Below are positions 8,659 through 17,237 of a DNA stretch of 64,000 nucleotides, piece after piece (position 1 is the stretch's first letter; each line of letters begins with the position of its first letter). This DNA is from Pseudomonadota bacterium. Its GTDB lineage: Bacteria; Pseudomonadota; Gammaproteobacteria; Burkholderiales; Burkholderiaceae_C. The DNA lies in assembly GCA_031119395.1 (NCBI GenBank), contig JAVHYA010000001.1, positions 80,396-144,395 on the forward strand. Reading direction: 5' to 3'. The notes below the pieces were generated by a model. The model saw only the letters and a program-made list of their open reading frames with translations, was not told the origin of the DNA and did not search any database. The translations under genes and the position numbers were made by a program.

Positions 8659-10058
8659 TGACCACCGCTACGAATTCGATAGCTGCTCCCGCAGGCGCCG
8701 CGGGCGCTGCAGGCACTTTGGGCTCTGAATCTACCGCCCGGGGCGACACCGGCACCGCGCTGCGCTTCATCACCTGCGGCAGCGTGGACGACGGCAAGAG
8801 CACGCTCATCGGCCGTCTGCTGGTGGACAGCAAGACGGTGCTGCAGGATCAGCTCGCCGGCGTGCAGCGCAACGGCGAGACCGACCTGGCCCTCCTGACC
8901 GACGGCCTCTCGGCCGAGCGCGAACAGGGCATCACGATCGACGTCGCGTACCGCTACTTCTCGACCGCCAAGCGCAAGTTCATCATCGGCGACGCACCGG
9001 GCCACGAGCAGTACACCCGCAACATGGTGACGGCCGCCTCGAGCGCCGATGCCGCGGTGGTGCTGGTCGACGCGACCAAGCTCAAGTGGGCGGCCGAGGT
9101 TGGGGATGGCGAGGTCGTCGTGCGCGACCTGCTGCCGCAGACCCGCCGCCACACGCTGCTGGCGCACCTGCTGCGCGTGCAGTCGATCGTGGTGGCCGTG
9201 AACAAGCTCGACGCCATCGACGACGCGGAGCTCGCCTTCGAACGCATCAGCGCGGCACTCGACGCTTTCGCCGAGCAGGCGGGCGTGCAGTTCACGGCCA
9301 TCGTGCCCGTGTCGGCCCTCAAGGGCTGGAACGTGACCTCGCGCCACAGCGAGGGCAGCACCGGCTGGGCCGGCTACCAGGGCCCGAGCCTGCTCGAGCT
9401 GCTCGAGGGCCTGCCGGTGACGGCACAGGACGACGCCGTGCCCTTCGCGTTCCCGGTGCAGTGGGTCGAGAAGTTCTCGGGATCGTCCGACACCAGCCAG
9501 GGCCGCCGCATCTTCTGGGGCCGCGTGGCCAGCGGCCAGGTCGTGCCGGGCCAGCGCATCGCCATCCTGCCCAGCGGCCAGCACGCCACCGTGGCGCGCG
9601 TGCTCACCCACACGCGCCAGGAGCGCGGCGTGCACGCCGGCCACAGCGCCGGCATCGTGCTCGACCGCGAGGTGGACGTGTCGCGCGGCGACTGGCTGCT
9701 CGAGCCCGAGGCCTTCCAGCCCGTGCGCGAGATCACCGCCACCGTGGCCTGGCTCGACGACGAGCCGCTGGTGCCGGGCCGCGTGTACTGGGCGCTGCAG
9801 GGGCACCGCTGGGTCAAGGCCAAGGTCGCGCGCATCGCCCATCGGCTGAACGTCAACACGCTGGAGGCGGAAGACGCGACCCAACTGGAGCCCAACGCCA
9901 TCGGCGAAGTGGTGCTCGCGCTGCAGCAGCCGCTGGCCGTGCTGCCCTTCACGCAGTCGCGCGCGCTGGGGTCGATGGTGCTGGTCGACACGGCCTCGCA
10001 CCGCACCTCGGCGGCCGTGCTTGTCCGCGCGCCGGCACAGCCGGCGCCGAGCCCTTAA
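8658..10058 (+). CDS. cysN: Sulfate adenylyltransferase subunit 1, GTPase
   Basis: The 466-residue product is the regulatory GTPase subunit of ATP sulfurylase. G-motifs are GSVDDGKST (41-49), DAPGHEQ (from 112) and NKLD (from 182), followed by EF-Tu-like beta-barrel domains. There is no C-terminal APS kinase (CysC) domain. Codons 4-24, ahead of the GTPase domain, are a copy of the 62-bp dispersed repeat (8666-8730) read in frame, giving an Ala/Gly-rich stretch with codons atypical for this genome. The start overlaps the cysD stop. The gene is followed 42 bp later by the ferredoxin gene. Confidence 0.93.
   Translation: MTTATNSIAAPAGAAGAAGTLGSESTARGDTGTALRFITCGSVDDGKSTLIGRLLVDSKTVLQDQLAGVQRNGETDLALLTDGLSAEREQGITIDVAYRYFSTAKRKFIIGDAPGHEQYTRNMVTAASSADAAVVLVDATKLKWAAEVGDGEVVVRDLLPQTRRHTLLAHLLRVQSIVVAVNKLDAIDDAELAFERISAALDAFAEQAGVQFTAIVPVSALKGWNVTSRHSEGSTGWAGYQGPSLLELLEGLPVTAQDDAVPFAFPVQWVEKFSGSSDTSQGRRIFWGRVASGQVVPGQRIAILPSGQHATVARVLTHTRQERGVHAGHSAGIVLDREVDVSRGDWLLEPEAFQPVREITATVAWLDDEPLVPGRVYWALQGHRWVKAKVARIAHRLNVNTLEAEDATQLEPNAIGEVVLALQQPLAVLPFTQSRALGSMVLVDTASHRTSAAVLVRAPAQPAPSP
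8666..8730 (+). repeat. Dispersed repeat copy 2, inside the cysN coding sequence
   Basis: GCTACGAATTCGATAGCTGC begins at 8667 and is followed by GGGCGCTGCAGGCACTTT, the two conserved blocks of the family, in forward orientation. It is read through in frame as residues 4-24 of CysN. Confidence 0.75.
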
Positions 10059-10100
10059 AATGCCGGGTTTTCCCCGACCCGCCTCACCAGCCATAGCGCC

Positions 10101-10430
10101 ATGACCCACGTCGTCTCCGAGAACTGCATCCGCTGCAAATACACCGATTGCGTCGACGTGTGTCCGGTGGACTGCTTCCGCGAGGGGCCGAACATGCTGG
10201 TGATCGATCCGGACGAGTGCATCGACTGCGCCGTCTGCATCCCCGAATGCCCGGTCAACGCCATCTACGCCGAAGAAGACCTGCCGGCCGACCAGCTGGC
10301 CTTCATCAAGCTCAATGCCGAACTGGCCGTCGCCGACGGCTGGAAGAGCATCACCAAGCGCAAGCCCGCGCTGCCCGACGCCGAGGAGTGGAAGGACAAG
10401 ACGGGCAAGATCGCCGAGCTGATCAAGTAA
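10101..10430 (+). CDS. fdxA: 7Fe ferredoxin
   Basis: The 109-residue ferredoxin has the Azotobacter FdI-type cysteine layout: C9, C17 and C50 for a [3Fe-4S] cluster and C21, C40, C43 and C46 for a [4Fe-4S] cluster, with an extra C25 next to the second. The C-terminal extension up to GKIAELIK is normal for this type. It lies between cysN and a gene for a ferredoxin-NADP reductase-like flavoprotein, ten bases before the latter, so both are probably co-expressed. A TTAAAAT near 10055 could be a -10 element of its own promoter. Supplying electrons to CysI is plausible from position but unproven. Confidence 0.9.
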   Translation: MTHVVSENCIRCKYTDCVDVCPVDCFREGPNMLVIDPDECIDCAVCIPECPVNAIYAEEDLPADQLAFIKLNAELAVADGWKSITKRKPALPDAEEWKDKTGKIAELIK

Positions 10431-10440
10431 GCCGGCCCCG

Positions 10441-11469
10441 GTGAGCGGCACCCCGACCCCGATCGAGACCGACGCGCTGATCGTCGGCGCGGGTCCGGTG
10501 GGGCTGTTCCAGGCCTTCCAGCTGGGCCTGCTCGAAATCGCCTGCCACCTCGTCGACGCCCTGCCCCACGCGGGCGGCCAATGCGTCGAGCTGTACGGCG
10601 ACAAGCCCATCTACGACATTCCCGGCACGCCGGCCACCACGGGCCGCGGGCTGGCCGAGTCGCTGCTGGCGCAAGTCGCGCCCTTCAAGGTGCCGCTGCA
10701 TCTGGGCGAGCAGGTCTCGACCCTCGCGCGCGAGCCCGACGGCCGCTGGCGCGCCGGCACCACCGGCGGCAAGACCTTCCTGGCCAGGACCGTCTTCCTC
10801 GCGGCCGGCGTGGGTGCCTTCGTGCCCAAGAAGCTCGGCGTCGACGGGGCCGAGGCCTACGAGGGCCGCCAGCTGTTCTACCACCCGTCCGACTTCGGCC
10901 GCTTCGCCGGCCAGTCGGTGGTCGTGCACGGTGGCGAGGAGGCGGCGGTCGATGCCGCCCTGGCGCTGGTGGGCGTGGCGCGCGAGGTCATGCTCCTGCA
11001 CCGTCGCGACGCCTTCCGGGGGGACGAGGCCGCGGTGGCGCGGCTGCGCGCCCGCATCGACGCCGGCGACATCCGCCTCGTGATCGGCCAGCCGGGTGCC
11101 TTCGACGGCCGGCAGCTCGTCATCGCCACGCCCGAGGGGCAGACCGTCGTGCTGCGACTCGATGCACTGGTGGTCTGCCAGGGCATCTCGCCGCGCCTGG
11201 GCCCGATCGCCGACTGGGGTCTCGAACTCGAGCGCAAGCAGGTGCCGGTCGACACCACGCGCTACGAGACGCGCGAGCGCGGCCTCTTCGCCGTGGGCGA
11301 CATCAACACCTACCCCGGCAAGCGCAAGCTCATCGTCTGCGGCTTCCACGAGGCCACGCTGGCCGCCTGGGCCGCGGCCGAGATCGTGTTCGACGGCAAG
11401 GTTCCGCCGCTGCAGTACACGACGACCAGCACGCGGCTGCACGAACTGCTCGGCGTGCCGCACCGCTGA
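10441..11469 (+). CDS. Ferredoxin-NADP reductase-like FAD-dependent oxidoreductase
   Basis: The 342-residue flavoprotein has the thioredoxin-reductase-like architecture: an FAD-binding GAGPVG near residue 17, a second nucleotide-binding region with HGGEEAAVDAAL, and a C-terminal FAVGDINTYPGKRKLI that contacts FAD. It lacks a CxxC redox pair, which separates it from thioredoxin reductase and fits the TrxR-like ferredoxin-NADP+ reductases. It starts at GTG (10441), right after fdxA, so ferredoxin is the natural partner. The gene ends about 125 bp before a TPP riboswitch that begins the thiamin block. Confidence 0.8.
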   Translation: MSGTPTPIETDALIVGAGPVGLFQAFQLGLLEIACHLVDALPHAGGQCVELYGDKPIYDIPGTPATTGRGLAESLLAQVAPFKVPLHLGEQVSTLAREPDGRWRAGTTGGKTFLARTVFLAAGVGAFVPKKLGVDGAEAYEGRQLFYHPSDFGRFAGQSVVVHGGEEAAVDAALALVGVAREVMLLHRRDAFRGDEAAVARLRARIDAGDIRLVIGQPGAFDGRQLVIATPEGQTVVLRLDALVVCQGISPRLGPIADWGLELERKQVPVDTTRYETRERGLFAVGDINTYPGKRKLIVCGFHEATLAAWAAAEIVFDGKVPPLQYTTTSTRLHELLGVPHR

Positions 11470-11595
11470 GGCGCGCCGCACGCGCCCTGGGCTTGGCGGT
11501 CACGCGCGATCCGCACGACGCCCGGCTCACCCCACTGCGCGAGGCCCTGGACACGGACGCCTAGAATGCGCCTTGCCCCGCGGTCGCGGGGCGTT

Positions 11596-11684
11596 CGCTG
11601 GGGGTGTTGGCCCTGCCGCTGCAGGCGCCGACTGAGAGAGTCCCTTTGAACCTGACTGAGGTAATCCTCGCGCAGGGAAGCCGA
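11596..11684 (+). ncRNA. TPP riboswitch (THI element) upstream of cytX
   Basis: The conserved thi-box blocks are present in order: GGGGGTGTTGG at 11600-11610, CTGAGAGAG at 11632-11640, then CCCTTTGAACCTGA and GAGGTAATCCTCGCGCAGGGAAG up to about 11680. It lies some 90 bp before the start of the HMP permease gene. In this group of bacteria such elements usually block translation when thiamin pyrophosphate binds; the gene's GGAG ribosome site lies just before its ATG. Confidence 0.95.
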
Positions 11685-11775
11685 TCCGGCTGCCGACCTC
11701 CGGCAGGGACCCGTCCGCATCGATGGGCCGTTCCGGAAACCGCCCACCTGCCATGACTTTGCACGGAGCAAATCG

Positions 11776-13110
11776 ATGGCACTCCCGACCGACCCGGCCG
11801 CCGCGCCGGCCTTCAACGAGGCGCTGACGCCACTGGCCGATGCGCAGCGCGTCTTCCGCTGGCACGACCATGCGTCGCTGTGGTTCAGCCTCGGCGTCGG
11901 GCTGCTGGTCATGCAGATCGGCGCCTACCTGGTGCCCGCGGTGGGAACGCGCGACGCCGCGCTCGCGATCGTGCTGGGCTCGGCCATCGGCGCCGGGCTG
12001 CTGGCCTGGACCGCGCGCCTGGGCTGCCAGAGCGGGCTGGCCAGCGCCGGCCTGATGCATGCGACCTACGGCAGCGCCTTCGCACGCCTGCCGGTGCTGC
12101 TGAACATCGCGCAGCTCATCGGCTGGACGACCTTCGAACTGGTGGTGATGCGCGAGGGCACGCAGGCCATCGCGTCGCGGGCCGCCGGCTGGAGCGCCAC
12201 CGGCTGGCTGGGCACCCTGCTGCCGACCCTGTTGTGGGGCGCCGTGCTGCTGGCCCTGCTGGGCGGCTCGATGGTGACGCTGGTGCGGCGTTTCGTGAGC
12301 CGCTTCGGCCTGCCGCTGGTGGTGCTGTCGCTGCTGTGGCTGAGCTGGCAGTTCGCGACCCGGCTGCATGCCCAGGGCTGGGCGGCCTTCTGGTCGCGGC
12401 CCGGCGACGGCAGCATGGGGCTGTTCGGCGCGATGGACCTGGTGATCGCGATGCCCGTGTCCTGGCTGCCGCTGGTGGCCGACTACGCACGCCACGGCCG
12501 GCGCGCAGCGCGTGGCCTCGGGGGTGCCTTCGGCGGCACCTGGCTGGGCTATGCGGTGGCCAACATCTGGTGCTATGCGCTGGGCGTGATGGTGGTCAGC
12601 GTGGCCGAGCCGGGCACCGGGCTGGTGACCGCGCTGCTGCTGGCGCAGGGCGGCCTGGTCGCGCTGGGGCTGATCCTCGTCGACGAGCTGGACAACGCGT
12701 ACGGCGACGTCTATTCGGGCGCCGTGTCGGCCCACAGCCTGCGTCCGCGCTGGAGCGTGCGGCGCTGGGGCCTGGGCCTGGCGCTGCTGTGCACCGCACT
12801 GGCGCTGGTGCTGCCCATGCACTCGCTGGAGCCCTTCCTGCTCATGCTGAGCTCGGTGTTCGTGCCGCTGTACGGCGTGATCCTCGGGCGGCTGGGCGGC
12901 GGCGACGGCGTCCCGGCCGCACGTCGCGTGGCGCCGACCGCGGCGGCCCTGTGGATCGGCGGCATCGCCCTGTACCACGGCCTCGCGGCCTGGGCCCCGC
13001 AGGCCGGGTCGGCACTGCCCACGCTGGCCGCGACCTTCGTGCTGGCGCGCCTTACGCGCGCGCGTCCAGTGGCACCCGCAGCGCTGGCAGCGGCGCGAAG
13101 CCATGGTTGA
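11776..13110 (+). CDS. cytX: Hydroxymethylpyrimidine permease, NCS1 family (CytX-like)
   Basis: The 444-residue protein has about 12 membrane segments and belongs to the nucleobase:cation symporter-1 family, like cytosine permease. A TPP riboswitch directly upstream points to a thiamin precursor, and CytX-type NCS1 proteins are assigned to uptake of hydroxymethylpyrimidine (HMP). That assignment is by family and context; no substrate residue can be read here. A GGAG ribosome site precedes the ATG. The last 59 bases overlap the 3' end of thiD on the other strand. Confidence 0.85.
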   Translation: MALPTDPAAAPAFNEALTPLADAQRVFRWHDHASLWFSLGVGLLVMQIGAYLVPAVGTRDAALAIVLGSAIGAGLLAWTARLGCQSGLASAGLMHATYGSAFARLPVLLNIAQLIGWTTFELVVMREGTQAIASRAAGWSATGWLGTLLPTLLWGAVLLALLGGSMVTLVRRFVSRFGLPLVVLSLLWLSWQFATRLHAQGWAAFWSRPGDGSMGLFGAMDLVIAMPVSWLPLVADYARHGRRAARGLGGAFGGTWLGYAVANIWCYALGVMVVSVAEPGTGLVTALLLAQGGLVALGLILVDELDNAYGDVYSGAVSAHSLRPRWSVRRWGLGLALLCTALALVLPMHSLEPFLLMLSSVFVPLYGVILGRLGGGDGVPAARRVAPTAAALWIGGIALYHGLAAWAPQAGSALPTLAATFVLARLTRARPVAPAALAAARSHG

Positions 13111-13936
13111 GCGGGCCGTGCCCGTGCCCGGTGGCGACCTGCGCGCCCGCGCGCATGGCCGACTGCACGTAGGCGTGCGCGGCAGCCACGGCCTGCGGCA
13201 GGTCGTCGCCACGCGCCAGTCCGCAGGCGATGGCCGAGGACAGCGTGCAGCCGGTGCCGTGCAGGTTGCGGCTCGCGATGCGCGGTGCATGCCAGCGCAG
13301 CGGGGGCGCGTCCGTGCGAGCGAGCAGATCCACCACCTCGTCGCCGGGCAGGTGGCCGCCCTTGAGCAGCACGGCCCGGGCCCCCAGAGAAAGCAGTTCC
13401 TCGGCAGCCGCCTGCATGTCGCCGGCACCGGCAATGCCATGGCCCACCAGCAGCGCCGCCTCGTCGAGATTGGGCGTGATGACGCTCGCGCGCGGGAACA
13501 GCTCGCGCACCATGACCTGCACCGTCTCCTGCGCGATCAGCCGGTCGCCGCTGGTGGCGACCATCACCGGGTCGAGCACCACGCGCTGCAGCCCGTAGTG
13601 GTCGATGGCCCAGGCCACCACCTCCACCACCTCGGGCGCGTGCAGCATGCCGAGCTTGACGGCATCGACGCCGATGTCCTCGATCACCGCCTGCAGCTGC
13701 GCCTTCAGGAAGGCGGGCGGCACGGCGTGGATGCCGCTCACCCCGCGCGTGTTCTGCGCCGTGAGCGCGGTGATGGCCGTCATGCCGTAGCAGCCCAGCG
13801 CGGCGAAGGTCTTGAGGTCGGCCTGGATGCCGGCGCCACCGCCGCTGTCGGAGCCGGCGATGGACAGGACGCGGACGTAGCGCGACGCCGGTGCAGGGAA
13901 CGTGGAAGGTGTGCTCACCGAAAAATTATCGGCCAC
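13052..13936 (-). CDS. thiD: Hydroxymethylpyrimidine/phosphomethylpyrimidine kinase
   Basis: The 294-residue ribokinase-fold enzyme phosphorylates HMP and HMP-P for thiamin synthesis. GSDSGGGAGIQADLKTF near the N-terminus, the DPVMVATSGDRL segment and the anion-hole motif LHGTGCTLSSAIA are clear. The gene is antisense to the thiamin genes around it: it converges with cytX (59-bp overlap) and diverges from thiO with only 17 bp between starts, or 35 bp if the in-frame GTG at 13918 is used. I see no riboswitch on its own strand. Its product acts on the substrate that CytX would import. Confidence 0.93.
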   Translation of the reverse strand: MADNFSVSTPSTFPAPASRYVRVLSIAGSDSGGGAGIQADLKTFAALGCYGMTAITALTAQNTRGVSGIHAVPPAFLKAQLQAVIEDIGVDAVKLGMLHAPEVVEVVAWAIDHYGLQRVVLDPVMVATSGDRLIAQETVQVMVRELFPRASVITPNLDEAALLVGHGIAGAGDMQAAAEELLSLGARAVLLKGGHLPGDEVVDLLARTDAPPLRWHAPRIASRNLHGTGCTLSSAIACGLARGDDLPQAVAAAHAYVQSAMRAGAQVATGHGHGPLNHGFAPLPALRVPLDARA

Positions 13937-13953
13937 GGCCGCCGGGGGCTTGC

Positions 13954-15075
13954 ATGAACGGCACGCAGCTGCCCTTTCGCCATGCCCACGTGCTCGGCGC
14001 CGGCCTCATGGGCCGGCTCGTGGCGCTGGCGCTGGCGCGTGCCGGCTGCGAGGTGTCGGTGCACGAGGCGGGCGGCCCCGAGGCCGACCAGGCCGCCGCG
14101 CGCGTGGCGGCCGCCATGCTGGCGCCGCTGGCCGAATCGGCCATCGCGCCACCGGCGCTGGTGCGCATGGGCCTGCACAGTCTGGCGCGCTGGCCGCAAC
14201 TTCTGGGCACGCTGCCCCAGCCGGTGTTCTTCCAGCAGGCGGGCACCCTGATCGTCTGGCACCGGCAGGACGCCGCCGAGGCCGAGCGCCTGGCGGGCAC
14301 GCTGCGCCGCACGCAGGACACCGTGCGCGGCCTGCCGCCGATGCAGGCGCTCGACGCGCCGGCGCTCGCGGCCCTGGAGCCCGCGCTGGCCGGGCGCTTC
14401 GCGCGCGGCTGGTGGCTGCCGGGCGAAGGCCAGCTGGACAACCGCGGCCTGCTCGAGGCATTGGGCAGGGCCCTGGACGCCGACGCCGGGGTCACGCTGC
14501 ACTGGCACAGCCCCCGCTCCCCCGACGACTTCGCGCCCGGGCCCGACGCCCGCGTGATCGACTGCCGAGGCCTGGGCGCCCGCGCCCAGTGGCCGCAGCT
14601 GCGCGGCGTGCGGGGCGAGGTGATCCGCGTCCATGCGCCCGACGTCGACCTGCGCCGCCCGACGCGCCTGGTGCATCCGCGCTACCCGCTCTACATCGCG
14701 CCCAAGCCGGACCACCTGTTCGTGATCGGCGCGACCGAGATCGAATCGCAGGACCTGTCGCCCGCCAGCGTCCGCTCGACGATGGAGCTGCTGAGCGCCG
14801 CCTATGCGGTCCACCCGGGCTTCGGCGAAGCGCGCATCGTGGAGATCGCCACGCAGTGCCGCCCCACCCTGCCCGACAACCGGCCGGCGCTGCGCTGGCA
14901 TGGCCCGCGCGTGCTGCAGGTCAACGGCCTGTACCGCCACGGGTTCATGATCGCGCCAGCCCTGCTCGACGCCGCCTGGCAATGCCTGGCCGGCGAGGCG
15001 CCGACGCTGGCGCGCGAATTCGAGATCGACATCGAGACCGACGGTCGCTGCGGCGACGAGGAGACTGTGACGTGA
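13954..15075 (+). CDS. thiO: FAD-dependent glycine oxidase
   Basis: The 373-residue D-amino-acid-oxidase-fold enzyme oxidises glycine to the imine needed for the thiazole ring. An N-terminal dinucleotide-binding GAGLMGR, a central RGVRGEVI, and a C-terminal NGLYRHGFMIAP with the FAD/substrate residues are typical of ThiO. The ATG at 13954 begins 17 bp from the divergent thiD start; the frame is open further upstream but that part belongs to thiD on the other strand. Its stop overlaps the GTG start of thiS, and thiO-thiS-thiG-thiE form one tightly coupled unit. Confidence 0.92.
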   Translation: MNGTQLPFRHAHVLGAGLMGRLVALALARAGCEVSVHEAGGPEADQAAARVAAAMLAPLAESAIAPPALVRMGLHSLARWPQLLGTLPQPVFFQQAGTLIVWHRQDAAEAERLAGTLRRTQDTVRGLPPMQALDAPALAALEPALAGRFARGWWLPGEGQLDNRGLLEALGRALDADAGVTLHWHSPRSPDDFAPGPDARVIDCRGLGARAQWPQLRGVRGEVIRVHAPDVDLRRPTRLVHPRYPLYIAPKPDHLFVIGATEIESQDLSPASVRSTMELLSAAYAVHPGFGEARIVEIATQCRPTLPDNRPALRWHGPRVLQVNGLYRHGFMIAPALLDAAWQCLAGEAPTLAREFEIDIETDGRCGDEETVT

Positions 15076-15269
15076 ACATCCTGCTCAACGGCGAGCCGCG
15101 CGAACTCGACGCGCCCGCCACCCTGGCCGAAGCGATCGCGCTGCTGGCGCCGCAGCCGCCGTTCGCGGCGGCCGTCAACCGCGAGTTCGTGCCGCGCTCG
15201 GCCTACGCACAGCGGCGCCTGAGCGATGGCGACGACGTCGAAGTCATCCGACCCGTGACGGGAGGCTGA
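15072..15269 (+). CDS. thiS: Sulfur carrier protein ThiS
   Basis: The 65-residue ubiquitin-like protein starts with GTG overlapping the thiO stop and ends in the diagnostic Gly-Gly, which is adenylated and turned into a thiocarboxylate to bring sulfur to ThiG. The pattern MxILxNGEPREL at the start and DGDDVEVIRPVTGG at the end is typical. Only three bases separate its stop from the thiG start. Confidence 0.95.
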   Translation: MNILLNGEPRELDAPATLAEAIALLAPQPPFAAAVNREFVPRSAYAQRRLSDGDDVEVIRPVTGG

Positions 15270-15272
15270 GCG

Positions 15273-16091
15273 ATGGCCACCGACGACACGACGAACGACG
15301 ACGCCCTGGTGCTCTACGGCCAGCGCTTCGACAGCCGGCTGCTGCTGGGCACGGCCCGCTACCCCTCGCCCGACGTGCTGGAGGCCGCGGTGCAGCGCGC
15401 CCGGCCGGCCATGCTCACCGCCTCGCTGCGTCGCCAGGGCGCCGCCGCGGAAGGCGCTGCCGCGGGCGGCGACTTCTGGGGCCTGCTCAGGCGCCTGGGC
15501 GTGCCGGTGCTGCCCAACACCGCGGGCTGCCACACGATCCAGGAGGTGGTCGCCACCGCGCAGATGGCGCGCGAGGTGTTCGAGACCCCGTGGCTCAAGC
15601 TCGAGCTGATCGGCGACGACTACACCCTGCAGCCCGACACCCTCAACCTGGTCGAAGCGGCACGGCTGCTCATCGCCGACGGCTTCCAGGTGCTGCCCTA
15701 CTGCACCGAGGACCTGGTGCTGTGCCAGCGCCTGGTCGACGTCGGCTGCCAGGCCGTGATGCCCTGGGCCGCGCCCATCGGCACCGGTCGCGGGCCGGTC
15801 AACCCCTACGCACTGCAGATGTTGCGCCAGCGCCTGGACGTGCCGATGCTGGTGGACGCCGGCCTCGGCCTGCCCTCGCACGCCTGCCAGGTGATGGAAT
15901 GGGGCTACGACGGCGTGCTGCTCAACACCGCGGTCGCACTCGCGCAGGACCCGGTCGCGATGGCCGGCGCCTTTGCCGATGCGGTGCAGGCCGGCCGCGC
16001 GGCGCGCCGGGCCGGGGCCATGGCCGCCGCCGACAATGCCCAGCCCAGCACACCCGTGCTGGGCACCCCGTTCTGGCACCACCACGGATGA
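15273..16091 (+). CDS. thiG: Thiazole synthase
   Basis: The 272-residue TIM-barrel enzyme joins deoxyxylulose phosphate, dehydroglycine and ThiS-thiocarboxylate into the thiazole phosphate. The Schiff-base lysine lies in [10 protein letters not shown], and the phosphate-binding loops [11 protein letters not shown] and VDAGLG are clear, followed by [14 protein letters not shown]. The C-terminus is somewhat longer than usual. The stop overlaps the thiE start (ATGA). Confidence 0.95.
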   Translation: MATDDTTNDDALVLYGQRFDSRLLLGTARYPSPDVLEAAVQRARPAMLTASLRRQGAAAEGAAAGGDFWGLLRRLGVPVLPNTAGCHTIQEVVATAQMAREVFETPWLKLELIGDDYTLQPDTLNLVEAARLLIADGFQVLPYCTEDLVLCQRLVDVGCQAVMPWAAPIGTGRGPVNPYALQMLRQRLDVPMLVDAGLGLPSHACQVMEWGYDGVLLNTAVALAQDPVAMAGAFADAVQAGRAARRAGAMAAADNAQPSTPVLGTPFWHHHG

Positions 16092-17032
16092 CACGCATGA
16101 ACACCCAAGACGCCAACAGCATGGCGATGGCCATCCTCACGGCCCACCTGCCGCGCTTCGGCGCGCACCCGCCGGTCGTGCCGCAGCACTACGCCTCGGA
16201 CGACCCGATCTACCGCGGCGTGCGCCAGGCCGCGGCGCTGATGGGCTTCATCGAGGCCGACGCCGAGTGCCTGGCCCGTGCCTGGCAGGCGCAGAGCCGG
16301 CGCCTGGGCCTGTTCGAGGCGCAGCGCTGGCCGGCCACGCCGGTGGACTTCGACCTGCGCGAGTTCCCGCCGCAGGCGCGCGACGACGCCTTCGCGCCCT
16401 GCCCCGAGCAGCTGGGCCTGTATGCCGTGCTGCCCGACGCCGCGTGGGTCGGCCGCATGGCGCGCGCCGGCGTGCCGACCGTGCAGTTGCGCTTCAAGTC
16501 CGGCGATGCGCGGGCCGTGCAGGCCGAGGTGCGCGCCGCCGTCGCCGCCGTGCAGGGCACGCCGGCCCTGCTCTTCATCAACGACCACTGGCAGGCCGCC
16601 ATCGAGGCCGGCGCCTACGGCGTGCACCTGGGCCAGGAAGACCTGGACGCACTGACCGAGGCCGACGTCGACGCCATCCGCAGCGCGGGCCTGCGCCTGG
16701 GCGTGAGCACCCATGGCTATGCCGAGATGCAGCGCGCCGACGCCGTCAGCCCGAGCTACCTCGCGCTGGGCGCCGTGTTCCCCACCACGCTCAAGCAGAT
16801 GGCGACGGCGCCGCAGGGGCTCACGCGCCTGAAGTGCTATGCCCAGCTGATGCACGGCTACCCGCTGGTCGCCATCGGCGGCTTCGACGTGTCGCGCGTG
16901 CCCGCCGCCATGGCCGCCGGCGTGGGCTCGGTGGCCGTGGTGCGTGCCATCGTCGGCGCGGACGCTCCCGAAGCCGCGGCACGCGCGCTGATGGACGCCA
17001 TCGCGCAGCACCCGCCGGCTGCGGGCCGCTAA
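16088..17032 (+). CDS. thiE: Thiamine-phosphate synthase with an N-terminal extension
   Basis: The C-terminal part is a ThiE TIM barrel that couples HMP-PP with thiazole phosphate: [38 protein letters not shown] and the late IGGFDVSR. Usual ThiE proteins are about 210 residues; this one has 314, because roughly 112 residues precede the barrel. That extension is Ala-rich, partly helical, and includes [19 protein letters not shown] do not recognise it. The start could be 16088 (overlapping thiG) or 16097. A riboswitch for the next gene follows within 50 bp. Confidence 0.9.
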   Translation: MTRMNTQDANSMAMAILTAHLPRFGAHPPVVPQHYASDDPIYRGVRQAAALMGFIEADAECLARAWQAQSRRLGLFEAQRWPATPVDFDLREFPPQARDDAFAPCPEQLGLYAVLPDAAWVGRMARAGVPTVQLRFKSGDARAVQAEVRAAVAAVQGTPALLFINDHWQAAIEAGAYGVHLGQEDLDALTEADVDAIRSAGLRLGVSTHGYAEMQRADAVSPSYLALGAVFPTTLKQMATAPQGLTRLKCYAQLMHGYPLVAIGGFDVSRVPAAMAAGVGSVAVVRAIVGADAPEAAARALMDAIAQHPPAAGR

Positions 17033-17074
17033 ACTCCGCCCACCCCGGCGCAGCGCCTGTCGCCGCGCCGGGGC

Positions 17075-17155
17075 CGCTAGGGGTGTTCACCGCGAGGTGG
17101 ACTGAGAGAGTCCCTTTGAACCTGATTGAGGTAATCCTCGCGCAGGGAAGCAGAT
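17075..17155 (+). ncRNA. TPP riboswitch upstream of the TonB-dependent receptor
   Basis: GGGGTGTTCACC near 17080, ACTGAGAGAG at 17101-17110, CCCTTTGAACCTGA at 17112-17125 and GAGGTAATCCTCGCGCAGGGAAG to 17151 are the thi-box blocks. From CTGAGAGAG to CAGGGAAG the sequence differs from the copy before cytX at a single base, while the 5' arms differ. It precedes the receptor start by about 85 bp. Confidence 0.94.
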
Positions 17156-17237
17156 CCGTCGGCCGCACAGCATCTCTCGGCCTGTGCCTCGAGGCCCACG
17201 CATCCCGCCCCCCTGCCATCGCGTCTTCGAGCACGTC

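Noticed and set aside
11465..11564. Short open tail after the ferredoxin reductase-like gene, ending TAG before the riboswitch.
   Set aside because: No start codon with a ribosome site; it continues an overlapping shadow frame of the preceding gene.
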